Below are positions 1 to 8,744 of a stretch of 64,000 nt of DNA, piece by piece. The stretch comes from DAOTTY01 sp034437575. GTDB taxonomy: Bacteria; Chloroflexota; Anaerolineae; Aggregatilineales; Phototrophicaceae. Each line of letters begins with the position of its first letter. Positions within the stretch are counted from its first letter, which is position 1. A program made the position numbers and the translations under genes. The notes under the pieces were generated by a model that saw nothing but the letters and a program-made list of their open reading frames with translations, was not told the DNA's origin and did not search any database. The DNA is taken from contig DAOTTY010000020.1 in the NCBI GenBank assembly GCA_034437575.1, positions 1 through 64,000 of the forward strand, in the 5' to 3' direction.

Positions 1-1073
1 TCCGGCACGCGCAGACGATGGCCATCGGCCTGATTGCGATGATCTTCTTCGCCGCGATTGACTATCGCTACCTGCGGCGGTTGGCCCTGCCCATGCTGCT
101 GGCCGTAATCGGCGCGTTGGCGGCGGTGCTGCTGTTCGGCGACGATGCGTTTGGTGCGCGGCGCGGCTTGATTGGCGGGCGCTTTCAGCCGGGTGAGGCG
201 GCGCAGTTCGTGACTGTGGTTTACATGGCGGCCTGGCTTAGCGGCAAACGGACGAAAATCCGCAGCATTACCTATGGGTTGGTACCGTTTGCAGTGCTGG
301 TGGGCATTATCGGCGGGCTGGTGTTGCTGCAACCTGACCTGAGTACAGCGGCAATCATTTTTATCACTGCCGGGCTGATGTTCTTTTTGGCCGGGGCAAA
401 TGTGTTTCACATCGGTATTGCCGGCGTGGGCATTACCGCCGCCGCTTTCGTGATGATCCAGCAGTTAAGTTATGCCCAGGACCGCATCGCTACCTACTTC
501 AGCGGTATTCAAGACCTGACGCAAACCAACTACCACGTTCAGCAAGCGGTGTTGGCGTTCATTCGTGGCGGGTTTTTCGGCGTTGGGTTGGGCGCTGGTC
601 GCCAGAAGTTCGGCTACCTGCCTGCCCCGCACACCGACAGTATTTTCGCGTCGATTGGCGAGGAGTTGGGTATCCTGGGTGCGTCTTTGGTACTGGTGCT
701 GTATGCTGTGTTTGTCTTTCGCGGCATTGTCATTTCTGCCCGTGCCAAGGACAGTTTTGGGGCGCTGTTAGTTATCGGCGTGACGATCTGGCTGGTATCG
801 CAAGCTCTGCTCAACATTGCTGTGATGACCGCTGCGCTGCCCTCAACCGGTGTGCCGCTGCCCCTGGTGAGCTACGGCGGTTCCTCAATGACGGCCCTGC
901 TAGCGGGCCTTGGTATGATGCTCAGTGTGTCGCGGGTGACTGCCCGGCAAGACACGCCCTCAGAACGGAGAACCTCGCGTGCAACTACTCATCGCAGCGG
1001 GCGGGACGGGGGGCCACGTATACCCGGCTCTCGCCGTCGCCGAGGCGGTACGCAAACATCGCCCCGGCAGTAG
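1..1073 (+). CDS. ftsW: Cell division protein FtsW, SEDS family (5' truncated by window start)
   Basis: SEDS-family peptidoglycan glycosyltransferase of the division septum, a polytopic inner-membrane protein that polymerises lipid II with a partner transpeptidase. The frame is open to the left edge, so the N-terminal few dozen residues are missing and the first visible ATG (18) is internal. Seen: repeated hydrophobic segments, an early D-Y-R after the first visible helix, the extracytoplasmic stretch with YHVQQA, and the family signature PLVSYGGSSM near the C-terminus. FtsW is preferred over RodA because murG follows at once. The last ~30 residues are Arg/Ser-rich and are encoded by sequence that is also the start of murG (95-base overlap), so this tail is probably an unconstrained cytoplasmic extension. 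Confidence 0.93.
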   Translation, partial: RHAQTMAIGLIAMIFFAAIDYRYLRRLALPMLLAVIGALAAVLLFGDDAFGARRGLIGGRFQPGEAAQFVTVVYMAAWLSGKRTKIRSITYGLVPFAVLVGIIGGLVLLQPDLSTAAIIFITAGLMFFLAGANVFHIGIAGVGITAAAFVMIQQLSYAQDRIATYFSGIQDLTQTNYHVQQAVLAFIRGGFFGVGLGAGRQKFGYLPAPHTDSIFASIGEELGILGASLVLVLYAVFVFRGIVISARAKDSFGALLVIGVTIWLVSQALLNIAVMTAALPSTGVPLPLVSYGGSSMTALLAGLGMMLSVSRVTARQDTPSERRTSRATTHRSGRDGGPRIPGSRRRRGGTQTSPRQ

Positions 1074-2082
1074 GCTGCATTTCGTTGGCAGCAAGCAGGG
1101 TTTTGAGCGGCCCCTGGTAGAAAACAGTGAGGTCGTGTTCGATTCTTATGATGAGGTGCGGGCCGGGCCACTGCACGGCGTAAACCCGCTGCGGGCGCTT
1201 GTGAGCCTGGGTCAGCTTATGGTTGGGGTTGGGCAGTCGGTTCGCATCCTGCGGGCGCACAAACCCCATGTGATCTTACTGACGGGCGGCTGGGTGTCTT
1301 TCCCGGTGGCAGTGGCCGCCCGGCTGCTGAGTATTCCTATTGTCATCTTCGTCCCTGACATCGAACCCGCACTGTCGATCAAAGTGCTGCGTCACCTGGC
1401 AAAGCAGATTGCCGTTGCCATTCCTGAGTCGCGCTATCACTTCCGTGAGGAAAAGGTGACGACGGTTGGCTATCCGCTGCGTGGGGCACTGCTGGCAGCC
1501 ACCCGCGAGGCTGCTGTCGCTCACTTTGACCTGAACCCTGACCGCAAGACGCTGCTCATATTTGGGGGCAGCCGGGGTGCCCGCACACTGAACACAGCGC
1601 TGGTGGCTGTTTTGCCACAACTCCTTGCAGACGGCGTGCAGATTGTTCACGTCAGCGGCACACTGGATTATGAGCGCGTCAAAGCAGAAACGGACAATCT
1701 GGCTGACGCTGAACATTATCATCTGTTTGCGTACCTGCACGACGAGATAGGATTGGCGCTGGCCGGGGCCGATTTGGTGCTGAGCCGTTCTGGGGCAGGG
1801 GTGCTGGGGGAGTTCCCACTGTTTGAACTGCCATCCGTGCTGGTGCCGTACCCGTTCGCGTGGCGCTATCAGAAGGTCAATGCGGATTACCTGACGCAGC
1901 GCGGCGCAGCCGTCACCCTTATAGATGAGCAAATGGCAGAAACACTTTACCCCACCCTGCGCGAATTGTTCACGAATGAGGCACAACTTGCTAAAATGCG
2001 GGCAAGTGTGGGGCAGCTTGCCCAACCGGATAGCGCTCGCCGGATGGCGGATTTACTGGCGGCAGCGGCACAGGAGGACTGA
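979..2082 (+). CDS. murG: MurG, lipid II-forming N-acetylglucosaminyltransferase
   Basis: Transfers GlcNAc from UDP-GlcNAc to lipid I at the cytoplasmic membrane face. The GTG start at 979 is set by the N-terminal GGTGGHVYPALAVAE loop (residues 8-22) and by GGAG at 966-969. The C-terminal donor domain shows GGSRGARTLN and the SRSGAGVLGEF / PYPFAWRYQKVNA region that binds UDP-GlcNAc. Length (367 aa) is normal. Odd: where canonical MurG has the His-Glu-Gln-Asn acceptor-side motif, this protein has FVPDIEPALSIK, following an otherwise typical TGGWVSFPVAVAA. It lies inside ftsW for 95 bases and is followed after 6 bases by the CvpA-like gene, so it belongs to the division operon. Confidence 0.95.
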   Translation: MQLLIAAGGTGGHVYPALAVAEAVRKHRPGSRLHFVGSKQGFERPLVENSEVVFDSYDEVRAGPLHGVNPLRALVSLGQLMVGVGQSVRILRAHKPHVILLTGGWVSFPVAVAARLLSIPIVIFVPDIEPALSIKVLRHLAKQIAVAIPESRYHFREEKVTTVGYPLRGALLAATREAAVAHFDLNPDRKTLLIFGGSRGARTLNTALVAVLPQLLADGVQIVHVSGTLDYERVKAETDNLADAEHYHLFAYLHDEIGLALAGADLVLSRSGAGVLGEFPLFELPSVLVPYPFAWRYQKVNADYLTQRGAAVTLIDEQMAETLYPTLRELFTNEAQLAKMRASVGQLAQPDSARRMADLLAAAAQED

Positions 2083-2088
2083 GGGGCA

Positions 2089-2628
2089 ATGATCCAACTG
2101 GTAGGTGTGATGTGGACGATGGCGACGTTCTTCGCCATCATCGGCTTCCTGCGCGGCATCAACAAAGAAGTTATTTCCATGTCCGGCATCATCTTGGCGC
2201 TGTTTGGGCTTTTTCAGTTTGACCAGTACATTCGCGGGGCATTGCAGGGTGCGGGCGTTTCCAACACGCAGATATTTCTTGTGCAGTCGGCCATTTTTAT
2301 CATTGTTGTGTTCTTCGCGTATCAAACGAGGGCACTCGGCATGGAGGGCGACGACGGCGATGGGCGGGGAGAGATTCAATCCAATGTGATTGGTGCCATC
2401 CTGGGGTTTATTAACGGTTATCTAATCTGGGGCACCATCTGGTACTTCCTGGACATTAACCAGTACCCACTGGACCCCTACGTGGTCGCCCCCGCCCCCA
2501 ACTCCCCCAGTGAGCAGGCGCTGAACCTGCTGCCGCTTGTGTGGATGGCGGGTGGCCCCGGCGGCAGCGGCGATTTTTTGGCCATCGCCGTAATTGTGCT
2601 GTTTCTCATTGTGCTGATTGTGATCTAA
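2089..2628 (+). CDS. CvpA-like multi-pass membrane protein
   Basis: Small integral membrane protein of 179 aa with about four hydrophobic segments (roughly residues 4-45, 62-80, 98-125 and 160-179). The N-terminal pattern of short helices with a G-x-x-R-G turn (GFLRGINKEVI) resembles the CvpA/colicin V production family; no catalytic residues are visible. It is preceded by a GAGGGG ribosome site and sits between murG and murC with spacers of 6 and 4 bases, so it is co-transcribed with cell-wall genes. The protein ends abruptly in a hydrophobic helix with no cytoplasmic tail. A role in envelope or division is inferred from context only. Confidence 0.75.
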   Translation: MIQLVGVMWTMATFFAIIGFLRGINKEVISMSGIILALFGLFQFDQYIRGALQGAGVSNTQIFLVQSAIFIIVVFFAYQTRALGMEGDDGDGRGEIQSNVIGAILGFINGYLIWGTIWYFLDINQYPLDPYVVAPAPNSPSEQALNLLPLVWMAGGPGGSGDFLAIAVIVLFLIVLIVI

Positions 2629-2632
2629 TGCG

Positions 2633-4012
2633 ATGATCTTTCAGGATGTACGGCATATTCACATTGTCGGAGTGGGCGGCACGGGCATGTCTGCGATTGC
2701 GCGGGTGCTGCTGGAACGCGGCTTCACCGTGTCCGGCTCTGACCGTGCCAAAAGCGGCCTCGCGCTGGCGTTAGAGCGTGATGGGGCGGCGGTCTATGTG
2801 GGCCATGCGCCAGGCAACATCACAGGCGCAGATATGCTCGTTGTGTCGTCCGCTGTGCCAACATCTAACCCGGAGATTGCCGCTGCTCGTGAGCGGGGCA
2901 TCCCGATTTACAAGCGCCAGCAAGTTCTCTCTCACCTGATGAGCGAGCAGCATGTGGTCGCCGTTGCCGGGACGCACGGAAAAACCACGACAACAGCAAT
3001 GATCGTGCATTTGCTGCGCGAGATGAGGTTTGACCCCGGCTACATCCTGGGCGGGGTGATGGCCAACACCGGGACCAACGCAGCCAGCGGCACCACCGAT
3101 ACCTTCGTCATTGAGGCGGACGAGTACGACAATGCTTTTTTGGGCCTCTATCCCGAAATTGCAGTGGTGACCAACATTGAGCATGACCACCCGGACTTCT
3201 TCAAAACCGAAGCAGACTTAACAGCGTCATTCTGGCAGTTTGCCGCCCGCCTCCCCCGCGATCACGGCATCCTGATTGCCTGTGTGGACGACCCCGGCGC
3301 GATGGCGCTCGCAGCAGAGATGCGGGCACAAAAGCGGCTCGTGTTCACCTACGGCCTGGGAGAGAACGCCAACCTGCGGGCGGTGAACATCGCCATACAG
3401 GACGGCATCACCGCGTTTGATGTGGTGCAGGGCAGCGTTACACATGGCCGCGCCGAACTCACTGTGCCGGGGCAGCATAATGTGCAAAACGCACTGGCGG
3501 CGCTGTATGTTGCAGGCCCCGGTCATGACCACGCGCTCAGCGATGTCATTCCACATCTGCGGACGTTCAAGGGAACAGGTCGGCGCTTCGACGTGCGAGC
3601 AGACCGTGACAACATCGTTGTGATTGATGACTATGCCCACCATCCTACAGCGATTCGTGCAACAATCGCCGCCGCCCGCACCCGCTACCCGAACCGTGCG
3701 CTGTGGGTCGTGTGGCAGCCGCACACCTACTCCCGCACGCAAACCCTATGGGCAGACTACCTGCCTGCGTTCGACGGCGCAGATCACCTGCTGGTCACGG
3801 ACATCTACGCGGCGCGTGAAGAACCTATTAACGGCGTGAACAGCGCGGCCATCGTCGCCGCAATACAGCACCGACAAGCCCACCATACCCCGTCACTGGC
3901 CGCTGCGACCACGACCCTGCTCAACAACGTGCAGGCCCCCGCTGCCATCCTGATCTTGAGCGCCGGTGACGCTCCACAAATCGGTATCGACTTCCTGGCG
4001 GGGCGCTCTTGA
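2633..4012 (+). CDS. murC: MurC, UDP-N-acetylmuramate-L-alanine ligase
   Basis: Cytoplasmic ATP-dependent ligase adding L-Ala to UDP-MurNAc, the first step of the peptide stem. Domain order is clear: N-terminal Rossmann-like UDP-binding domain (HIVGVGGTGMSAIARVL, residues 10-26), central ATPase with the P-loop AGTHGKTTTTAM (about 112-123) and the metal-binding EADEYDNAF (about 162-170), then the C-terminal Mur ligase domain with DDYAHHPTAI. Length of 459 aa is typical. The stop overlaps the TTG start of murB in a TTGA tetranucleotide, implying translational coupling. Confidence 0.96.
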   Translation: MIFQDVRHIHIVGVGGTGMSAIARVLLERGFTVSGSDRAKSGLALALERDGAAVYVGHAPGNITGADMLVVSSAVPTSNPEIAAARERGIPIYKRQQVLSHLMSEQHVVAVAGTHGKTTTTAMIVHLLREMRFDPGYILGGVMANTGTNAASGTTDTFVIEADEYDNAFLGLYPEIAVVTNIEHDHPDFFKTEADLTASFWQFAARLPRDHGILIACVDDPGAMALAAEMRAQKRLVFTYGLGENANLRAVNIAIQDGITAFDVVQGSVTHGRAELTVPGQHNVQNALAALYVAGPGHDHALSDVIPHLRTFKGTGRRFDVRADRDNIVVIDDYAHHPTAIRATIAAARTRYPNRALWVVWQPHTYSRTQTLWADYLPAFDGADHLLVTDIYAAREEPINGVNSAAIVAAIQHRQAHHTPSLAAATTTLLNNVQAPAAILILSAGDAPQIGIDFLAGRS

Positions 4013-4920
4013 ACGCCCTCGAACGCCTGATTGGGGATGATGTGCTGCGCGATGAGCCGCTGGCCAAATACACCGCAGCGCGTTTAGGTGGCCCGGCGGA
4101 TATGCTCTATGTGGCGAAGGAATCAAGTGAGAAACTGGCTGACGTGATGCAAACAGCGTGGCAGCACGGCGTCCCCGTGCGCGTGATTGGCGGTGGGGCG
4201 AACGTGCTTGTGTCTGATAAGGGCGTGCGCGGGCTGGTTGTCGTCAACCGCATCAAGGAAATCACGTTCGGTCATGGGTTAGATAGCGGCATTGTGCATG
4301 TGACAGCCGGGGTAAGCCTGACGACATTGGCAAATCGCTGTGCGTCACAGGGGCTAAGCGGCTTTGAGTGGGCTGTCAGCGTGCCCGGCACTATTGGCGG
4401 GGCGGTGGTCAACAATGCGGGCGCTCACGGCGGTGACATGAGCGACAGTGTGTGGCAGGTGGTCATGGTAGACGCTGAGAACGGCCAGCAAACACTGTGG
4501 CCAAAGGATTTGGCGTATGATTATCGCACCTCCGCTCTCAAGGCACGCCCGGACAAACGCTTTTTGGTGCTGGCAGCCACGCTTGCTCTAGCCCTTGGGA
4601 ACGAGACCGAAATCCGGGCAGCAATGGCCGAGTTCCAGGCGCGGCGCAAGCGCACTCAGCCGCCAGGGGCCAGCCTGGGCAGCATCTTCAAAAACCCACC
4701 GGGCGACTACGCCGGGCGACTCATCGAAGCGGCTGGACTGAAAGGCTACACCATCGGTGGGGCAGCCGTTTCTGAGCTGCACGCGAACTTCTTCATCAAC
4801 CGGGATAGGGCAACAGCAACGGACTATCACGCGCTCATCTGTCATGTGCAAGCGCAAGTGCGGGCACAGTTCGGTGTGCAGCTTGCGCCGGAAATTGAAT
4901 TGATAGGCGAATCGTTCTGA
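4009..4920 (+). CDS. murB: MurB, UDP-N-acetylenolpyruvoylglucosamine reductase
   Basis: FAD/NADPH enzyme that reduces the enolpyruvyl group to make UDP-MurNAc. Starts at TTG in the TTGA overlap with murC. Visible FAD-binding motifs are RLGGPADML, IGGGANVLVSD and VPGTIGGAVVNNAGAHGG; the substrate-binding C-terminal domain has YRTSALK, the catalytic-serine motif GSIFKNPPGDYAGRLIEAAG and SELHANFFIN. Length is 303 aa. The order MurC then MurB is the reverse of the biochemical order but common in this cluster type. Confidence 0.95.
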   Translation: MNALERLIGDDVLRDEPLAKYTAARLGGPADMLYVAKESSEKLADVMQTAWQHGVPVRVIGGGANVLVSDKGVRGLVVVNRIKEITFGHGLDSGIVHVTAGVSLTTLANRCASQGLSGFEWAVSVPGTIGGAVVNNAGAHGGDMSDSVWQVVMVDAENGQQTLWPKDLAYDYRTSALKARPDKRFLVLAATLALALGNETEIRAAMAEFQARRKRTQPPGASLGSIFKNPPGDYAGRLIEAAGLKGYTIGGAAVSELHANFFINRDRATATDYHALICHVQAQVRAQFGVQLAPEIELIGESF

Positions 4921-4986
4921 TTGCCAAGATGGCCAGTCTCCGCTAGGATAAGCGATGAATGAGTGTAAGTTTCAGGACAACCCAAC

Positions 4987-5823
4987 TTGGCCACCGGTTC
5001 ACAAAGAGCATCAAAGGCACGGCACCGGGCGCAGCGCCGCCGCCCCGCCATCTGGCGTGGGCCGATTGGCAGCAGCCAATCTACAGAGCGCCCCGTCTCG
5101 CACGGGGTCGAACGACGCTTCAAGCTCAACTGGCGGCTGGCAAGTGTGGCGATTGTTGTTTGTATGGTGGCTCTACTGGGCTTATTCTTTGCAACCGATG
5201 CGTTCTACGTCCATACCATTGCAGTTGGTGGATTAGAAACGCTGACGAAAGAAGAAGTTTTCGCGCTTACACAGGTGGCTAATTTTCACCTGTTCTGGAT
5301 TGACCCGGAGCAGGTGGAGGCGAACTTAACCGCTTCCACAACGATTTCTGACGCGCAGGTGCGGTTAGGCTGGCCGCCGCAAATGGTACAAATCGTCATT
5401 CAGGAACGTCAGCCCGCGCTCATCTGGGAACAGGCGGGCGTGGCCACATGGATTGACCTGCAAGGACAGGTGATGCAACTGCGCGAAGACCGCCCAAATC
5501 TGATCCGGGTGTCCTATGATGGACTGGCCGATGGGCCGATGGGACCAAACGACCGCGTATCCGAAGATGTTGTCCTGGGTGCGCTGCAACTGCGCGACCT
5601 GCTCACGGATGTTGACATCATTCGTTATAATCCAGACCTCGGACTGGGCTTCCGCGATGCCCGTGGTTGGGATGCCTGGTTCGGTGTTGGGACGGACATG
5701 CCGGATAAAATTCTGATTTACAACGCGCTCGTGGATAACTTGCAAGGGCGTGGCATCCAGCCGACAGTGGTTAATGTATCTGATCCCGATGCTGCATACT
5801 ATTCGACGTTACTGGGACGTTGA
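4987..5823 (+). CDS. ftsQ: FtsQ/DivIB-type cell division protein with POTRA domain
   Basis: Bitopic membrane protein of the divisome. A basic N-terminal tail (residues 1-46) precedes one transmembrane helix (about 50-70), then an extracytoplasmic POTRA domain beginning FYVHTIAVGGLETLTKEEV (about 73-91) and a beta-rich FtsQ domain. The start is a TTG: an in-frame stop lies at 4966-4968 and AGGA at 4974-4977 gives a reasonable ribosome site. ATGs at 4955 and 4959 open other frames and are not this gene. It lies between murB and ftsA, the expected place. Sequence conservation of FtsQ is low, so the name rests on POTRA pattern plus synteny. Confidence 0.88.
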   Translation: MATGSQRASKARHRAQRRRPAIWRGPIGSSQSTERPVSHGVERRFKLNWRLASVAIVVCMVALLGLFFATDAFYVHTIAVGGLETLTKEEVFALTQVANFHLFWIDPEQVEANLTASTTISDAQVRLGWPPQMVQIVIQERQPALIWEQAGVATWIDLQGQVMQLREDRPNLIRVSYDGLADGPMGPNDRVSEDVVLGALQLRDLLTDVDIIRYNPDLGLGFRDARGWDAWFGVGTDMPDKILIYNALVDNLQGRGIQPTVVNVSDPDAAYYSTLLGR

Positions 5824-5829
5824 ACCAAC

Positions 5830-7053
5830 ATGAGTGATCTGGTCGTCGGTATCGACGTAGGAACGAACAAAATCTGCACGCTGGTAGGGGAGGTGCGCGA
5901 CGACGATATTTTTGTCGTGGGTGCGGGCATTGAACCCAGCCAGGGGATGAAGAAAGGCGTTGTGAATGACATCGGTTCGCTGACGGCGGCGGTGTCTGCG
6001 TCCGTCCACAAAGCAGAGCGTGTTAGCGGCTACGACATCAAACAGGCGTTCGTCAGCGTGGCCGGGAATCACATCGCCTCCATGAACAGCCGGGGCGCGA
6101 CGGGCATCAACGGCCAGCGCGGTGTTAGCCTGGACGACATTGACCGGGCGATGGATTCCGCACGGGCGATTGCGATCCCGCACAACCGCGAGGTGCTGCA
6201 TGTGGTGCCGCGCAGTTACGCGCTAGACGGCCAGGACCGCGTCCGCAGCCCGGTGGGGATGCACGGCTTTCGGTTGGAGGTGGAGGCGCACATTATCACA
6301 GCGTCTACAACCAGCCTGGCCAACCTGGAGCAGGCGGTTGAGTCTGCCCATGTGTTTGTGGACCGCTTTATCCTGAACCCGCTGGCGTCCGGCGATGCTA
6401 TCCTGACGGACGCTGAGCGCGAAATGGGCGTGGTGGTCATCGACATTGGCGGCGGCACCACAGACATCGCCATTTTCATCGAAGGGACGGTGTGGCACGC
6501 TGCCGTGATTCAAGTGGGGGGTGACCATGTGACCAATGACATTTCCACGTTGTTTCACCTACCCTTCTACGATGCGGAAGCCGTCAAGCTAAAATACGGT
6601 CACACCATCCCCAGGCAACTGGATGTGAACGAGACGTTTTTAGTACAGCCGTTCGGTGAGGGCTATCCGAAGGAAATCAAGCGGATGGAACTGGCCGAGG
6701 TGGTCGAAGCCCGTGTGGAAGAAACATTCGAGATGGTGCAGCGGGAAATCAAGCGCAGCGGGTATGATGGGCTGCTGCGGGCAGGGGCTGTGCTAACGGG
6801 CGGCGGCGCACAGTTGCCGGGGATGCGCGACATGGCCGAGGGCGTGTTCGGCTTCCCGGTGCGGGTGGGCAAGCCGGAAAAGCTCACCGGCATGGCGGAT
6901 AACCTCAAGCACCCCGCCTACAGCACCAGTGTGGGGTTGCTGCGTTTAGGGTTGCAGATGGACACAGTGGCACCCGTCAGCCGTGAGAATGGTTACAGTA
7001 TGATTGACCGGGCATTGGGGCTGCTGCGGCGGCTGCTGCCCGACGTAGACTAG
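5830..7053 (+). CDS. ftsA: FtsA, actin-like divisome protein
   Basis: Actin/Hsp70-fold ATPase that tethers FtsZ filaments to the membrane. Seen: phosphate-1 loop VGIDVGTNKICTLVGE (residues 6-21), the 1C subdomain (about 85-165), phosphate-2 loop VVIDIGGGTTDIAIF (about 204-218), adenosine motif LTGGGAQLPGM, and a C-terminal amphipathic helix MIDRALGLLRRLLP that serves as membrane anchor. 407 aa is typical. Only 6 bases separate it from ftsQ; ftsZ follows after 97 bases that may carry its own promoter. Confidence 0.95.
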   Translation: MSDLVVGIDVGTNKICTLVGEVRDDDIFVVGAGIEPSQGMKKGVVNDIGSLTAAVSASVHKAERVSGYDIKQAFVSVAGNHIASMNSRGATGINGQRGVSLDDIDRAMDSARAIAIPHNREVLHVVPRSYALDGQDRVRSPVGMHGFRLEVEAHIITASTTSLANLEQAVESAHVFVDRFILNPLASGDAILTDAEREMGVVVIDIGGGTTDIAIFIEGTVWHAAVIQVGGDHVTNDISTLFHLPFYDAEAVKLKYGHTIPRQLDVNETFLVQPFGEGYPKEIKRMELAEVVEARVEETFEMVQREIKRSGYDGLLRAGAVLTGGGAQLPGMRDMAEGVFGFPVRVGKPEKLTGMADNLKHPAYSTSVGLLRLGLQMDTVAPVSRENGYSMIDRALGLLRRLLPDVD

Positions 7054-7071
7054 CATCCCAACAGGTGTTGG

Positions 7072-7099
7072 TTGCGAAGTCTGTGTGAACGCATAGAAT
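7072..7099 (+). promoter_or_regulatory. Candidate ftsZ promoter
   Basis: TTGCGA at 7072-7077, a 16-base spacer, then TAGAAT at 7094-7099, about 51 bases before the ftsZ ATG. The match to the sigma-70-like consensus is 4/6 and 5/6. It would allow ftsZ expression separate from the upstream operon. The same -35/-10 form occurs before 27770. Predicted from sequence only. Confidence 0.4.
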
Positions 7100-7150
7100 A
7101 TAGGCGATTTGTTCAAACGAAGTGAGTTGAAGGGCTGAAGGGATAACGTT

Positions 7151-8362
7151 ATGGATGAGTTCACCCCCGGTGAGAATTTTGCACAGATAAAGGTTGTTGG
7201 CGTAGGCGGCGGCGGTGGCAACGCGGTCAACCGTATGATTAGCGAGGGACTTGGCGGGGTGGACTTCGTCGCAGTCAATACTGACAACCAGGCCCTTATG
7301 ATGTCCAAAGCCAAAACGCGGGTTCGCATTGGCGATAAGCTGACGCGGGGCCTGGGTGCAGGTGGCAACCCCGACGTGGGCAAAAAAGCCGCTGAGGAAA
7401 GCCAGGACGAACTTTACGAAATCCTGCGCGGCTCAGACATGGTGTTCATTGCGGCAGGCATGGGCGGCGGCACGGGTACGGGGGCCTCTGCGACTATCGC
7501 ACAAATTGCGAAGGAACTGGGCGCGTTGACCATCGGCGTGGTGACCAAGCCCTTCACGTTTGAGGGGTCGCGGCGCATTCAATCAGCAGAAGCCGGTATC
7601 GAAATGCTCAAGACGCAGGTCGATACGCTCATCGTCATTCCTAACGACCGCCTGCTTCAGATGGCCGATAAACGTGCCACGCTGCAACAGGCATTCACTC
7701 TGGCTGATGATGTGCTGCGCCAGGGTATTCAGGGGATTTCCGAATTGATTACCGTACCTGCACTCATCAACCTGGACTTTGCCGACGTGCGGACGATCAT
7801 GTCTGAGGGTGGTGCTGCACTGATGGCCGTCGGCCATGCAAACGGCGACGACCGCGCCCGCGCCGCCGCCGAAGATGCGATTAGCAGCGGCCTGCTGGAC
7901 GTGACCATCGACGGGGCACGGGGCATTTTGTTCAACATCACTGGTGGCAGTGACTTGACGCTGTTCGAGGTCAATGAGGCCGCTGCTATCATCAAGGAAA
8001 GCGCCCACCCCGAAGTGAATATGATCTTTGGTGCCCAAATTGACGAGTCACTGGGCGACGAGGTTCGCATCACAGTGATTGCAACGGGGTTTGAGCAGAG
8101 CCGCGTGCAAACCCGGATGCAGCAAAACCAGAATCAGCGCCAGGCACCGCAGCAGCAGCGGCCCGCCCCCCGGATGCAGCCGTCTGAACAGCCGCACACG
8201 CAGGCCCCACCCCCACGTCAGGCCCCGCCCCCGCAACCGCAAAGCATACCCCAGGAACAGCCCCCCGCGCAGCCGGACTATAACGTGTATGACGAGTACG
8301 ACGAATCTGACACGGACCTGCCTGCGTTCATTCGCCGCCGCCGCAATAAGCGTTCCGACTAG
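7151..8362 (+). CDS. ftsZ: FtsZ, tubulin-like cell division GTPase
   Basis: Cytoplasmic GTPase that polymerises into the Z-ring. Seen: nucleotide-binding start VVGVGGGGGNAVNRM (residues 15-29), the tubulin signature AGMGGGTGTGAS (about 103-114), and the T7 synergy loop NLDFADVRTIM. After about residue 318 comes a Gln/Pro-rich low-complexity linker, then the conserved C-terminal peptide DLPAFIRRR which binds FtsA. Length is 403 aa. GAAGGGA upstream of the ATG is a good ribosome site. Last gene of the division cluster. Confidence 0.97.
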   Translation: MDEFTPGENFAQIKVVGVGGGGGNAVNRMISEGLGGVDFVAVNTDNQALMMSKAKTRVRIGDKLTRGLGAGGNPDVGKKAAEESQDELYEILRGSDMVFIAAGMGGGTGTGASATIAQIAKELGALTIGVVTKPFTFEGSRRIQSAEAGIEMLKTQVDTLIVIPNDRLLQMADKRATLQQAFTLADDVLRQGIQGISELITVPALINLDFADVRTIMSEGGAALMAVGHANGDDRARAAAEDAISSGLLDVTIDGARGILFNITGGSDLTLFEVNEAAAIIKESAHPEVNMIFGAQIDESLGDEVRITVIATGFEQSRVQTRMQQNQNQRQAPQQQRPAPRMQPSEQPHTQAPPPRQAPPPQPQSIPQEQPPAQPDYNVYDEYDESDTDLPAFIRRRRNKRSD

Positions 8363-8391
8363 TATTATCCCCACAGCAAAACCGAACTGAT

Positions 8392-8417
8392 GTCTCCCTG
8401 TAGGTTCACAGGGAGAC
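8392..8417 (+). terminator. Hairpin terminator after ftsZ
   Basis: A perfect 10-bp stem (8392-8401 with 8408-8417) around a 6-base loop, 30 bases after the ftsZ stop, followed by a moderately T-rich GCTTTCCTATT. It probably ends the division operon; the short T-tract makes its strength uncertain. Confidence 0.65.
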
Positions 8418-8560
8418 GCTTTCCTATTGCGACAAAATTGATCCGTTAAGAACCGTCTTGATAGATTACAGTCGTGGGATACGTGGGTTTCAGTGGGATT
8501 TCTGTTACATCAACCGACGTTTTTCTAACCAAAGCACGGCCAGATTATAGCGTCATTTGG
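8418..8560. other. Intergenic stretch without a gene
   Basis: First part of the 382-base gap between ftsZ and the reductase. I see no reading frame with coding character, no RNA gene, and no B12-box-like element. The rest of the gap holds the promoter and hairpin described separately. Confidence 0.5.
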
Positions 8561-8589
8561 GGGACAAGCCGGGACATCCGTGCTAGAAT
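8561..8589 (+). promoter_or_regulatory. Candidate promoter of the ribonucleotide reductase gene
   Basis: GGGACA at 8561-8566, 17-base spacer, TAGAAT at 8584-8589 preceded by TGC (8581-8583), i.e. an extended -10 form. It would give a leader of about 145 bases that contains the hairpin at 8667-8698. Confidence 0.42.
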
Positions 8590-8666
8590 TTTGGGACAAT
8601 ACAGGGCTGAATTGCTCGGTTAAGCACACGCTGTCAACGTTACAGCTAAAACAGCCCAATTTGTCG

Positions 8667-8698
8667 GCGGTTTGCCGTCCTCTCACTCGGCAAACCGC
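8667..8698 (+). promoter_or_regulatory. Leader hairpin before the reductase start
   Basis: Perfect 11-bp stem (8667-8677 with 8688-8698), 10-base loop, followed by TCGTTTTCATTCC. It has the form of an intrinsic terminator but lies 46 bases before the chosen ATG, inside the predicted leader, so it may attenuate transcription or block readthrough. Confidence 0.5.
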
Positions 8699-8744
8699 TC
8701 GTTTTCATTCCGCTACAAACTAGACTATGCAAAGGAACTGCTCT

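Noticed and set aside
1276..2025. 249-codon open frame opposite murG
   Set aside because: Shadow of a well-supported gene; Cys/His/Gln-rich composition typical of antisense frames.
4955..5282. Two short frames at the start of ftsQ
   Set aside because: They end within ftsQ, have no motifs, and only the third frame carries the membrane helix and POTRA domain.
8418..8744. Cobalamin riboswitch before the B12-dependent reductase
   Set aside because: No B12-box-like sequence or matching multi-stem fold was seen; only the simple hairpins noted.
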